A DNA stretch of 64,000 bases from Lachnospiraceae bacterium AD3010 (GTDB taxonomy: Bacteria; Bacillota; Clostridia; Lachnospirales; Lachnospiraceae). The stretch is from NCBI GenBank assembly GCA_000622025.1, contig JHWU01000016.1, forward strand, positions 1 to 64,000, written 5' to 3'. Both the position numbers and the translations under genes were made by a program. Shown piece by piece: positions 46,121 to 54,342 of this stretch. Each line of letters begins with the position of its first letter. Position 1 is the stretch's first letter. A model generated the notes under the pieces. It saw only the letters and a program-made list of their open reading frames with translations. It was not told the origin of the DNA and did no database searches.

Positions 46121-49100
46121 ACCTGAAATATCCCACCCCTGCTTCAAAGATCTTCAGATCCTGTTCTCCGTAAATATTTATATTGACTCCTTCTCCCCTT
46201 CTCTCCACATGGCACATCTTTCCGAGGATCCGGCCCGTGGGATCGGTGATGCCCTCAACTGAGCGGAAGGATCCGTTTATATTCCAGCTTTCATCCATTG
46301 AAACCTTCCCCTCCGGATCGGAGTACTGCAGGGCGATCTGTCCGTTATCAAAAAGCTTCTTTAACCATTCATCGGAGGCAACAAACCTTCCCTCCCCGTG
46401 GGATGCGGGACTTACATAGCAGTGGCCCGGCTTTGCAAGGGCAAGCCAGGGGGACTTATTTGAAACGACCTTTGTATAGGCCATCCTGCTTATATGCCTG
46501 TTAATGGTATTATAGGTCAGTGTGGGAGAATCCTCGGTCTGGGCATCGATTATCCTTCCGTAGGGAACAAGCCCAAGCTTTATAAGAGCCTGGAAGCCGT
46601 TACAGATGCCGAGTATAAGACCGTCCCTGTCAAGAAGAGCGTCAACGGCGCTTCTTATATCCTCATTTCTGAAGGCTGTGGCAAAGAACTTTGCACTGCC
46701 GTCAGGCTCGTCGCCTGCCGAGAAGCCCCCGGGGAACATAATTATCTCAGAGCTGTCTATGGCTTTCTTAAATGAAGCGACCGACTCCCTTATATCCTTT
46801 TCGCTCAGATTGGAGAAGATTCTTATTTCCGTTTCCGCACCGGCTCTTTCAAAAGCCCTCATGCTGTCATATTCACAGTTGGTTCCCGGAAATACAGGGA
46901 TAAATACCTTCGGCTTCTTACACTTATTTGAAGAAATATATGCTTTCTTTGTAAGGAATACCGGGGACTCTGTCTCCTCTCCCCCTTCCTTACTCTTAAT
47001 CGGGAATATCTTTGAAAGAGTACCTTCATAGGCGGCCAGTGCTTCCTTTAACTCTATTCTCATATCACCATGGATAAGGAAGGGTTCAGGACTCACTTCA
47101 CCGATAAGTTTATAGGGAACCTTCAGGGAATCGAGCAGTTTCAGGGAGCTTACCTCCGCTATGATATTCCCGCTCTCCGCGAGGAACAGCTCCTCTTTTA
47201 AGATCCTGTCACTTATTTTGACTCCAAGCATATTGCCGAATGCCATTTTCGAAAGAGCAGGGGCGATACCGTACTCATCGAGAGCATAGGCAGATCTTAT
47301 GATCCCTGCCTTTTCAGCCTTACGGATCCCTTCATATAGCTTTATTACCCTGTCATACTTCGGGAGCTCATATTCATCCGTTTCGATCGTGAACTTTACA
47401 AGGGCATTCCCGGCTTCCTTTAATTCCGGTGTAATGACTTCATCTGTTTTCCCTGTATCCACCGCAAAGGATACGAGGGTCGGAGGAACATCTATATCCT
47501 CAAAGGTTCCGGACATGGAATCCTTTCCGCCTATACTCGGCAGTCCGTAGCCAAGCTGTGCGTCAAAGGCCCCGAGGAGCGCTGTAAAAGGCTGGCTCCA
47601 GCGGCTCTTTTCCTTTGTCATCCTCTTAAAGTATTCCTGGAAGGTGAATCTGATCTTATTCATATCACCTCCTGACGCCACTATCTTTGCAACAGAGGCT
47701 GTTACCGCATATACAGCACCGTGATAGGGACTCCAGGAGGAAAGATAGGGGTCAAAGCCGTAGCTCATCATGGTCACAGTATCCGTGGAACCGTGAAGTA
47801 CCGGAAGAATGGCGGTCATGGTCTGTATGGGAGTCTTCTGGTACTTACCCCCGAAGGGCATGGTTACCGTGGCTGCTCCTATTGAGGAATCAAATCTCTC
47901 GGAAAGCCCCTGCCTGGAGCACTGGTTCAGGGAAGATATACTGTCGATCCAGGCCTTTTTCTCATTATCTATACGGATCTCTTCCCTCATATAGTTATTC
48001 TTTTCATCGGGAAGCTCTACCTCTACGGAAGCTTCCTGTCTCGCTCCGTTTGTATCGAGAAACTCCCTCTTGATATCAACGATCTTCCTGCCCCTCCAGT
48101 GCATAACAAGCCTCGGAGATTCGGTGACAACAGCAACCGGCGTAGCCTCGAGGTTTTCCTCCGCAGCATAAAAAAGGAAGATATCTCTGTCCTTTTTGTC
48201 CACAACAACTGCCATTCTCTCCTGGGACTCGGAAATCGCAAGCTCTGTACCATCAAGTCCCGCATACTTTTTCGGCACTTTGTCGAGATCGATATCAAGT
48301 CCTTCAGCAAGCTCTCCTATGGCAACGGAAACACCCCCCGCGCCGAAGTCATTGCAGACCTTTATAAGCTTAGATACCTCAGGGCGCCTGAAAAGCCTCT
48401 GAAGCTTTCTCTCCGTCGGGGCATTTCCCTTCTGCACCTCGGCACCGCAGCTATTTAGGGACTTTTCCGTGTGCACCTTCGAGGAGCCTGTAGCACCTCC
48501 GATACCGTCACGCCCCGTCCTGCCTCCGAGCAGAATGACTATATCTCCGGGGGAAGCGTCTTCCCTTAGAACATTTTTTTCCGGAACCGCAGCTATCACT
48601 GCTCCGATCTCCATCCTCTTTGCCACATAGCCCGGATGATAGATCTCGTCCACAAGCCCCGTAGCGAGTCCGATCTGGTTCCCGTATGAGGAATATCCGG
48701 CTGCAGCCTCCCTGACCAGCTTCTTCTGCGGAAGCTTGCCCTTCAGTGTTTCCGATACGGGAACCCTGGGATCAGCAGCACCGGTGACCCTCATTGCCTG
48801 ATATACATAGGAACGCCCGGAAAGCGGATCCCTTATTGCACCTCCGAGACAGGTGGCAGCCCCGCCGAAGGGCTCTATCTCTGTGGGATGATTATGGGTC
48901 TCGTTCTTAAACATAACGAGCCAGTTTTCCTTATATTCCTGCCCCTTTTCGTCCTTTAATTCAACAGGGACCACTATTGAGCAGGCATTTATCTCATTTG
49001 ACTTTTCCTCATCCTCAAGCTTGCCGCATTTTTTCAAAGCCCGCGCACCCATGGTGGCGATATCCATAAGGCAGATATACTTCTTTCCGCCCTTTTCCGA

Positions 49101-49898
49101 GGCATTCTTCCCGTAGACCTTAGCGCGCTTCTCCTTATATTTTTCCCAGGCCCTTTTTATGGGAGCAGCATAATATCCCTCCGGGATAGTTACATCCTTT
49201 AGCTCCGTTAAAAAAGTGGTGTGGCGGCAGTGATCCGACCAGTATGTGTCGAGAACCCTGATCTCAGTCACATAGGGATCTCTTTTTTCATCATTCTTAA
49301 AGTAATTCCTGATATGCTTAAAGTCACTGAAGGTCATAGCGAGAGAAAGGGAATCATAGAGCTTCTTTAAGGACATATCACTCATACTCTTAAAGCCCCG
49401 GAAAACCTTTACATCTTCGGGCTCCGGATAATCCTGCTTTAATGTCACAGGCTTTTTCCCGTCTGCCAGGCGTGAATCCACGGGATTCATCACGTAGTCC
49501 TTAACAAGCTGAAGCTCCTCGTCGCTCTTTATTCCTGAAAGGATGAAGACCTCCGCCGTCCTTACTATGGGATCCTCACTCCCCCTTAAAAACCTTATGC
49601 ACTGTTCGGCGGAATCCGCTCTCTGGTCAAACTGCCCCGGAAGAGCCTCTACCGCAAATACCCTGTCATTTTTATCACATTCAAAAAACTCCTCGCGGAT
49701 AGTATCCACGGGAGGTTCCGAAAAAACGCTCTTTACTGCTTTTTTATACACATCGGGGCTTATGTTCTCCACATCATAGCGGATAAGATACCTGACATGT
49801 ACATCCTTAAGCCCCAGAAACTCATTGAGCTCATGCTCAAGCTCCGCTGCATGCACCGCATACGCTTCCTTCTTTTCCACAAATACCCGTCTTACCAT
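46119..49898 (-). CDS. purL: Phosphoribosylformylglycinamidine synthase, large single-chain form
   Basis: A 1259-aa enzyme of purine synthesis, making FGAM from FGAR, ATP and glutamine. It has an N-terminal PurS-like part, two AIRS-like halves (FKNETHNHPTEIEPFGGAAT, GDIVILLGGRTGRDGIGGAT, LPSIGGKDSMSGTFED) and a C-terminal glutaminase (PVFPGTNCEYDSMRAFERAG, GICNGFQAL with the nucleophile Cys, SHGEGRF). The length fits the clostridial form. The last codons touch the repeat array. No riboswitch is seen in the 20 bp before the start; the gene follows the 150-aa gene directly. Confidence 0.95.
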   Translation of the reverse strand: MVRRVFVEKKEAYAVHAAELEHELNEFLGLKDVHVRYLIRYDVENISPDVYKKAVKSVFSEPPVDTIREEFFECDKNDRVFAVEALPGQFDQRADSAEQCIRFLRGSEDPIVRTAEVFILSGIKSDEELQLVKDYVMNPVDSRLADGKKPVTLKQDYPEPEDVKVFRGFKSMSDMSLKKLYDSLSLAMTFSDFKHIRNYFKNDEKRDPYVTEIRVLDTYWSDHCRHTTFLTELKDVTIPEGYYAAPIKRAWEKYKEKRAKVYGKNASEKGGKKYICLMDIATMGARALKKCGKLEDEEKSNEINACSIVVPVELKDEKGQEYKENWLVMFKNETHNHPTEIEPFGGAATCLGGAIRDPLSGRSYVYQAMRVTGAADPRVPVSETLKGKLPQKKLVREAAAGYSSYGNQIGLATGLVDEIYHPGYVAKRMEIGAVIAAVPEKNVLREDASPGDIVILLGGRTGRDGIGGATGSSKVHTEKSLNSCGAEVQKGNAPTERKLQRLFRRPEVSKLIKVCNDFGAGGVSVAIGELAEGLDIDLDKVPKKYAGLDGTELAISESQERMAVVVDKKDRDIFLFYAAEENLEATPVAVVTESPRLVMHWRGRKIVDIKREFLDTNGARQEASVEVELPDEKNNYMREEIRIDNEKKAWIDSISSLNQCSRQGLSERFDSSIGAATVTMPFGGKYQKTPIQTMTAILPVLHGSTDTVTMMSYGFDPYLSSWSPYHGAVYAVTASVAKIVASGGDMNKIRFTFQEYFKRMTKEKSRWSQPFTALLGAFDAQLGYGLPSIGGKDSMSGTFEDIDVPPTLVSFAVDTGKTDEVITPELKEAGNALVKFTIETDEYELPKYDRVIKLYEGIRKAEKAGIIRSAYALDEYGIAPALSKMAFGNMLGVKISDRILKEELFLAESGNIIAEVSSLKLLDSLKVPYKLIGEVSPEPFLIHGDMRIELKEALAAYEGTLSKIFPIKSKEGGEETESPVFLTKKAYISSNKCKKPKVFIPVFPGTNCEYDSMRAFERAGAETEIRIFSNLSEKDIRESVASFKKAIDSSEIIMFPGGFSAGDEPDGSAKFFATAFRNEDIRSAVDALLDRDGLILGICNGFQALIKLGLVPYGRIIDAQTEDSPTLTYNTINRHISRMAYTKVVSNKSPWLALAKPGHCYVSPASHGEGRFVASDEWLKKLFDNGQIALQYSDPEGKVSMDESWNINGSFRSVEGITDPTGRILGKMCHVERRGEGVNINIYGEQDLKIFEAGVGYFR

Positions 49899-49917
49899 TC
49901 TTTTTTCCCGTTCACCG

Positions 49918-50370
49918 TCATCCCGGCTTTTTGTAAAAGTCTATGAGTTCCTTGAATTTTGAGAGCACCCCGAGATATATTCCCTCTCTGGCGCCTTCCG
50001 ACCACGCAGGTCCCCTGTGCATCCCCTCCAGGACGTATTTTGACATAAAGCCACGGAGATCATCCACATCCCTTATAGTGCAGCTTTCTATATACTTTCT
50101 TTCATCCTCGTGGCTCCTTATCCTGTGTCTGGAATAGACATAGGGATAATTCCTGTTCATAAGCTTCATTTTTGAAGCTCTTTTCACGAAGTCAAGAAGC
50201 GTGGAGTCAAAGACCGGGAAATTCAGATTTGATTCTCCCTGGGCTCCGTCATATTTTTTTGCAAATTCATTTTTCTTATCGGAAAAATACGGGATGTACT
50301 TAAAGAGTACCTCCAGCTCCCTGCCGTATGTGGTTATGAGTCTGTCCGCCAGAGTATTTTCGGATTCCAA
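49918..50370 (-). CDS. Unknown 150-aa protein (DUF6508-like at most)
   Basis: I do not recognise it with confidence. It is soluble and mixed-charge; the C-terminal third (YVLEGMHRGPAWSEGAREGI) recalls DUF6508-like proteins. It has neither signal peptide nor membrane helix. It lies 20 bp before purL and 19 bp after the 699-aa gene; all three probably share a transcript. Its partner gene has a sensor-like domain, so it might be an effector, but that is guesswork. Confidence 0.5.
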   Translation of the reverse strand: MESENTLADRLITTYGRELEVLFKYIPYFSDKKNEFAKKYDGAQGESNLNFPVFDSTLLDFVKRASKMKLMNRNYPYVYSRHRIRSHEDERKYIESCTIRDVDDLRGFMSKYVLEGMHRGPAWSEGAREGIYLGVLSKFKELIDFYKKPG

Positions 50371-50389
50371 AACGATCCTCCTTGCCTTT

Positions 50390-52489
50390 TCAGGTCCTGA
50401 TATATTCGAGCTGCTTTATTATGGTATCCGGGACATCCTTACCCATCTTCTTTATCTTCTGCATCATAACCTGGATAAGATGGATCTTCCCCTGCAGCTT
50501 GATCCCATACTTCTCAATGAGATCCGCATACAGCGGATTTGCCTTCATGGCCTCTCTCTTCTCTGATCTGAAGGGACAGTACCTGAAAACTATGCCCCTG
50601 GATATCTTATTAAGCCTTGCGGAGCCTGTGGCCTCGCTTCTTATGTAGATCATATAATCCGCCACAAACACCGTTCTGTAATTATTCCTTGCCTTCTGAA
50701 GGGCCAGCTTTATCTTCTCCCGGCTTTCAGGTGAGATGTCATGATTTTTCCTGTAGAACTGCATATAATCACAGTACTCGCTTGTAAGACTGGGATCTGT
50801 CACATCATTCCAGTGAACACCCTGTATACGTCTGCACATCTCCCATCTGAATTCCCCGCAGAGCTTTGTCATGGCTTCATCCAGATCCTCGGTGAAAAGA
50901 ATGGACATCATCATCCTCGCAGGAGTATCCCTCTTCTTTCCGTCTATCTCCTGCCACATGGACGTTCTGGAGCCCATATTTGGCATAAGGATCACATAGG
51001 GAAGAACCTCCTTTGATACCAGGAACTGGTTTATCTCCAGATCCTCAAAGGCTGTAACGGAATCCCTGTAAAACAGTGAGAAATCAATATCCCTTATGGA
51101 ATTAATGGCAGTCTTCACCTTTTCCGGAGTAATGAGCGCCGTACGTAAGGGTCTTAATACCGCATCATCGGTAAATACAGGGATAAAGGTGGTGACTCTT
51201 CCGAAGGTCAGACGGTTTCCCATGGTAAAGAAATTCTCTATCTCGAATTTCAGCCTTTTGGTCTTGTCATTCTTGAAAGCAGCCTCTTCTTCCCTGGTGA
51301 TATAACCGCCGGTCACCTGTTCCTTCAGGTATTCCAGATAATCGCTGTCAAACTCGTTCTTCGAAGGATTGACCTTCATCTCATAGATAAGCTTAAGCCA
51401 GTCCCTGATAGTCACGATCCTGCCCGAAGGATCGCTTTTCCACTGCCTTGCAAAATTGGCAAGAATGGCGGTATTTTCCTTTCCTGCGAGGTTCTCGTCA
51501 ACAAAGCCGAACAACAGGAACATCTTTACTTCCAGAGGAGGAGTACTATCCGTCAGGGTCTTCATAAAGATGGCATAATAAAGATCGTAGAAGATCCTTG
51601 ATATCTCCTTACGGAGCTTACGCATCTCATCCGTAGTTTCCGTTTTGTCGGGAGATGCCGCATAGTCTGCCACCAGCTTCTCAAATACCTGCACCGTGGA
51701 GGCAGGAGCTTCGGAGTAGCTAAGGATGATCGGCATGGCATCCTTTATCTCCTTATCCATAGCCTCATCATCATCATCACCCTTAAGCTGTGCCTGGGCA
51801 TACTTATAATCCATCTTGAAGGTGGTCGTAACCTCGTCAAGGTACTCCTTATAGCGGCAGATCCTTATTATCTCCGCATATATCACCTTTATGAATTCAT
51901 TGCTGTTCAATATGGTTCCGATACATATGCTTATGTTCAGACCGTAAAACAGCTTCCTTATGGAGGCATCATTTTCGATTAAGGAGTTTAAGTACTCCAG
52001 TCTCCATTCCTCAAGACCGTCTGCCTCTCTGGGTTCCATCAGGTTCTCGATCTCGGGATAATCCTCGGGCTCTCTGGAGAGCTCCACCATAAGGCTCTTA
52101 TAATCCTCAAGATCCCTCTTAACCCCCTTATACAGGTTCTCGCATTCCGTTCTGATCTTCTCATACCAGGAATAGCAGTCCACCGCAGACCGTACACTTG
52201 AAGAAGCTAGCACCGGCGCGATCTTCTGATTCAGCCTTATAACCTTGATGATATCTTCACTGTTGGAATAGTCATACGAATAGACCGTTGCATCACTGTC
52301 AGCCGTATAATCAAAGGAATAAGTATCCCCAGGGACTTCAGCAGCCCCGATCATGGAGCCGGTCTTCAGTATCATTGCTCCGTCGGCATTATGAACGCTG
52401 ATGCTCCCCTTCAGGACGATCTCTACCTCCTGAACCCTGTCGCCTGTTTTATGTAGAACATCATCTTTTTTCAGTTCCTTTATACCCAA
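50390..52489 (-). CDS. Unknown 699-aa protein with an N-terminal cyclic-nucleotide-binding-like domain
   Basis: Residues about 1-115 look like a cNMP-binding beta-roll (LKKDDVLHKTGDRVQEVEIV, then GSISVHNADGAMILKTGSMI, FDYTADSDATVYSYD), but no HTH follows, so it is not a Crp/FNR regulator. The remaining about 580 residues are mostly helical, with no motif that I recognise; VLPYVILMPNMGSRTSMWQE and GEFRWEMCRRIQGVHWND are its most conserved-looking parts. No membrane segment. It lies between nhaC and the 150-aa gene. Confidence 0.6.
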   Translation of the reverse strand: MGIKELKKDDVLHKTGDRVQEVEIVLKGSISVHNADGAMILKTGSMIGAAEVPGDTYSFDYTADSDATVYSYDYSNSEDIIKVIRLNQKIAPVLASSSVRSAVDCYSWYEKIRTECENLYKGVKRDLEDYKSLMVELSREPEDYPEIENLMEPREADGLEEWRLEYLNSLIENDASIRKLFYGLNISICIGTILNSNEFIKVIYAEIIRICRYKEYLDEVTTTFKMDYKYAQAQLKGDDDDEAMDKEIKDAMPIILSYSEAPASTVQVFEKLVADYAASPDKTETTDEMRKLRKEISRIFYDLYYAIFMKTLTDSTPPLEVKMFLLFGFVDENLAGKENTAILANFARQWKSDPSGRIVTIRDWLKLIYEMKVNPSKNEFDSDYLEYLKEQVTGGYITREEEAAFKNDKTKRLKFEIENFFTMGNRLTFGRVTTFIPVFTDDAVLRPLRTALITPEKVKTAINSIRDIDFSLFYRDSVTAFEDLEINQFLVSKEVLPYVILMPNMGSRTSMWQEIDGKKRDTPARMMMSILFTEDLDEAMTKLCGEFRWEMCRRIQGVHWNDVTDPSLTSEYCDYMQFYRKNHDISPESREKIKLALQKARNNYRTVFVADYMIYIRSEATGSARLNKISRGIVFRYCPFRSEKREAMKANPLYADLIEKYGIKLQGKIHLIQVMMQKIKKMGKDVPDTIIKQLEYIRT

Positions 52490-52507
52490 GTCTTCCCCCC
52501 GGATCCT

Positions 52508-54016
52508 TTATTGCTTTGATGCTCTGCTTCTTAAGATCTCCAAAGCTGCTATCATGATAATCACTCCCACTGCCAGTGAAATGATCCAGTTTTGTGTAAA
52601 GCCTGAAATGATATACCCAACAGTACAGCAGATAAACGGCACTATGGCATACTGCATCTGAGTGGATACGTGATTCATATGGTAGCATTGTGCTCCGGCA
52701 CTGGACATGATAGTGGTATCGGAGATCGGTGAAATATGGTCACCGCATACCGCTCCCGCAAGTACGGCGGAAACGGAGATTATCATCATATTAAGTGCTT
52801 CCGCACCGAAAATACTTGTTACAATCGGAACCAGTATTGCAAAGGTCCCCCAGGAGGTTCCGGTTGAAAAAGCGATAAAAATCGCAATGATAAACATTAT
52901 CACCGGAACGAAGTTAAGCCCGTAGCTGGCGCTGCCCACGGTATTATATACATAGTCCTTTATTCCGAGAGCCTGTGTCATACCCTTTAAGGTCCAGGCA
53001 AAGGTAAGTATGGCTATCGCAGGTATCATAAGCTGGAAACCCATAATGAAGCTTGACATGAATTCGCTGAAGCTCACGACCTTTCTCGGTACATAGAAGA
53101 AGAAAAGGAATAATATCGTAATAAATGTGGCAAATATCAGTGAGATCTCGGCATCACAATCGGCAAAAGCCTGCTGAATGTTCCCTGCGCCGCTTGAAAA
53201 GCCCGTATACATCATAGCTCCGACAGCAGACACTATCAGAAGGATCATGGGGATAACAAGATCATATACCCTTCCGTTGGGATTTTCCTTCACCTCCTCC
53301 GATGACTTGACAGCATCCCTGTGATCGGTGAAGAGATCTCCATTATTCACTGCATTGTCCTCATGGGTCTTCATAAGGCCGAAGTCTATCCCTCTGGCAC
53401 TTGTGTAAACAACCATAAAAAGCGTAAGCAGTGCGTATAGATTAAAGGGAATGGTACTGATAAAAAGCTGCAGCCCGTTGATGCCGGCATCCTCAGGCAC
53501 ATAGGAATTGACAGCAGCCGCCCAGCTGGATATAGGTGCTATGATACATACCGGTGCCGCAGTCGCGTCTATGATATAGGCAAGCTTTGCCCTTGAAACC
53601 CTGTATTTATCAGTAACGGGTCTCATAACACTTCCCACCGTAAGGCAGTTAAAATAATCATCCACAAAGATGAGTACACCGAGAAGGGTAGTGGCAAGAA
53701 GTGCCGAGCGTTTACTCTTAATCTTTGTGCCTGCCCATCTTCCGTATGCTGCACTGCCTCCGGATTTCTGCAATAGGATAACGATCATCCCCAGCATAAC
53801 GAGAAAGATCAGGATATTCAGATCAATATTCTCAGTCATTACCGTGAAAATTGACTCAAAGCTGATCCAGGGATTAAACTGTCCGTAAAGCAGAGCACCC
53901 GAAATGATCCCAATAAGCAGTGATGAATAAACCTCTTTTGTGATAAATGCCAGAACAATGGCTATGACCGGCGGAAGAAGTGACCACGCCGTACCTATAA
54001 ATACTGAATTCTCCAT
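52508..54016 (-). CDS. NhaC-family Na+/H+ antiporter
   Basis: A 502-aa membrane protein with about 12 helices, likely exchanging Na+ and protons (or malate/lactate in some relatives). LVMLGMIVILLQKSGGSAAY, IFVDDYFNCLTVGSVMRPVT, AFSTGTSWGTFAILVPIV and GDHISPISDTTIMSSAGAQC are family blocks. The length is typical. It has its own promoter upstream and lies 18 bp before the 699-aa gene. Confidence 0.92.
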   Translation of the reverse strand: MENSVFIGTAWSLLPPVIAIVLAFITKEVYSSLLIGIISGALLYGQFNPWISFESIFTVMTENIDLNILIFLVMLGMIVILLQKSGGSAAYGRWAGTKIKSKRSALLATTLLGVLIFVDDYFNCLTVGSVMRPVTDKYRVSRAKLAYIIDATAAPVCIIAPISSWAAAVNSYVPEDAGINGLQLFISTIPFNLYALLTLFMVVYTSARGIDFGLMKTHEDNAVNNGDLFTDHRDAVKSSEEVKENPNGRVYDLVIPMILLIVSAVGAMMYTGFSSGAGNIQQAFADCDAEISLIFATFITILFLFFFYVPRKVVSFSEFMSSFIMGFQLMIPAIAILTFAWTLKGMTQALGIKDYVYNTVGSASYGLNFVPVIMFIIAIFIAFSTGTSWGTFAILVPIVTSIFGAEALNMMIISVSAVLAGAVCGDHISPISDTTIMSSAGAQCYHMNHVSTQMQYAIVPFICCTVGYIISGFTQNWIISLAVGVIIMIAALEILRSRASKQ

Positions 54017-54095
54017 AAAACCAGCTCTCCTGTATCCGATTATATTTATCCGGTTAAAAAGCTGCAGCCGTCTTTACGACCGCACTAACTCTCTA

Positions 54096-54125
54096 ATTAT
54101 AAAACAAATCCGGGTAATAATACAA
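54096..54125 (-). promoter_or_regulatory. Promoter of the nhaC gene
   Basis: TTGTAT (54125-54120), an 18-bp spacer, TATAAT (54101-54096) on the minus strand, about 80 bp before the ATG, which has CAGGAGAG in front. The 80-bp leader shows nothing else that I recognise. Confidence 0.6.
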
Positions 54126-54151
54126 CAGGTATTTCGAATCCCTTTATGCAC

Positions 54152-54181
54152 AAAAAAAGATGCCCTTCCGGCATCCTTTTT
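54152..54181 (-). terminator. Terminator of tRNA-Trp
   Basis: GATGCC, loop CTTCC region, GGCATC, with TTTTTTT on the minus strand (and TTTTT on the plus). It begins 10 nt after the tRNA. Confidence 0.78.
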
Positions 54182-54184
54182 GCG

Positions 54185-54255
54185 CAGGGGAAGAGGGATT
54201 CGAACCCCCGTGAACGGTTTTGGAGACCGTCATACTGCCACTGTATGATTCCCCT
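54185..54255 (-). tRNA. tRNA-Trp (anticodon CCA)
   Basis: A 71-nt cloverleaf: acceptor AGGGGAA/TTCCCCT, short D-loop AGTGGCA on the stem ATAC/GTAT, anticodon stem ACGGT/ACCGT with loop CTCCAAA (anticodon CCA), T-arm GGGGGTTCGAATCCCTC, discriminator G. CCA is not encoded. Confidence 0.93.
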
Positions 54256-54342
54256 ATTTGTCGCATACGCGACAACAAATGTGATTTTACTCTCAAACAC
54301 TCTGAAATGCAAGTATAATTTTCTTCGGGCCCGGGATAAAGC

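Noticed and set aside
49880-49920. Purine riboswitch before purL
   Set aside because: Only 19 bp separate purL from the previous gene, so there is no room for an aptamer.
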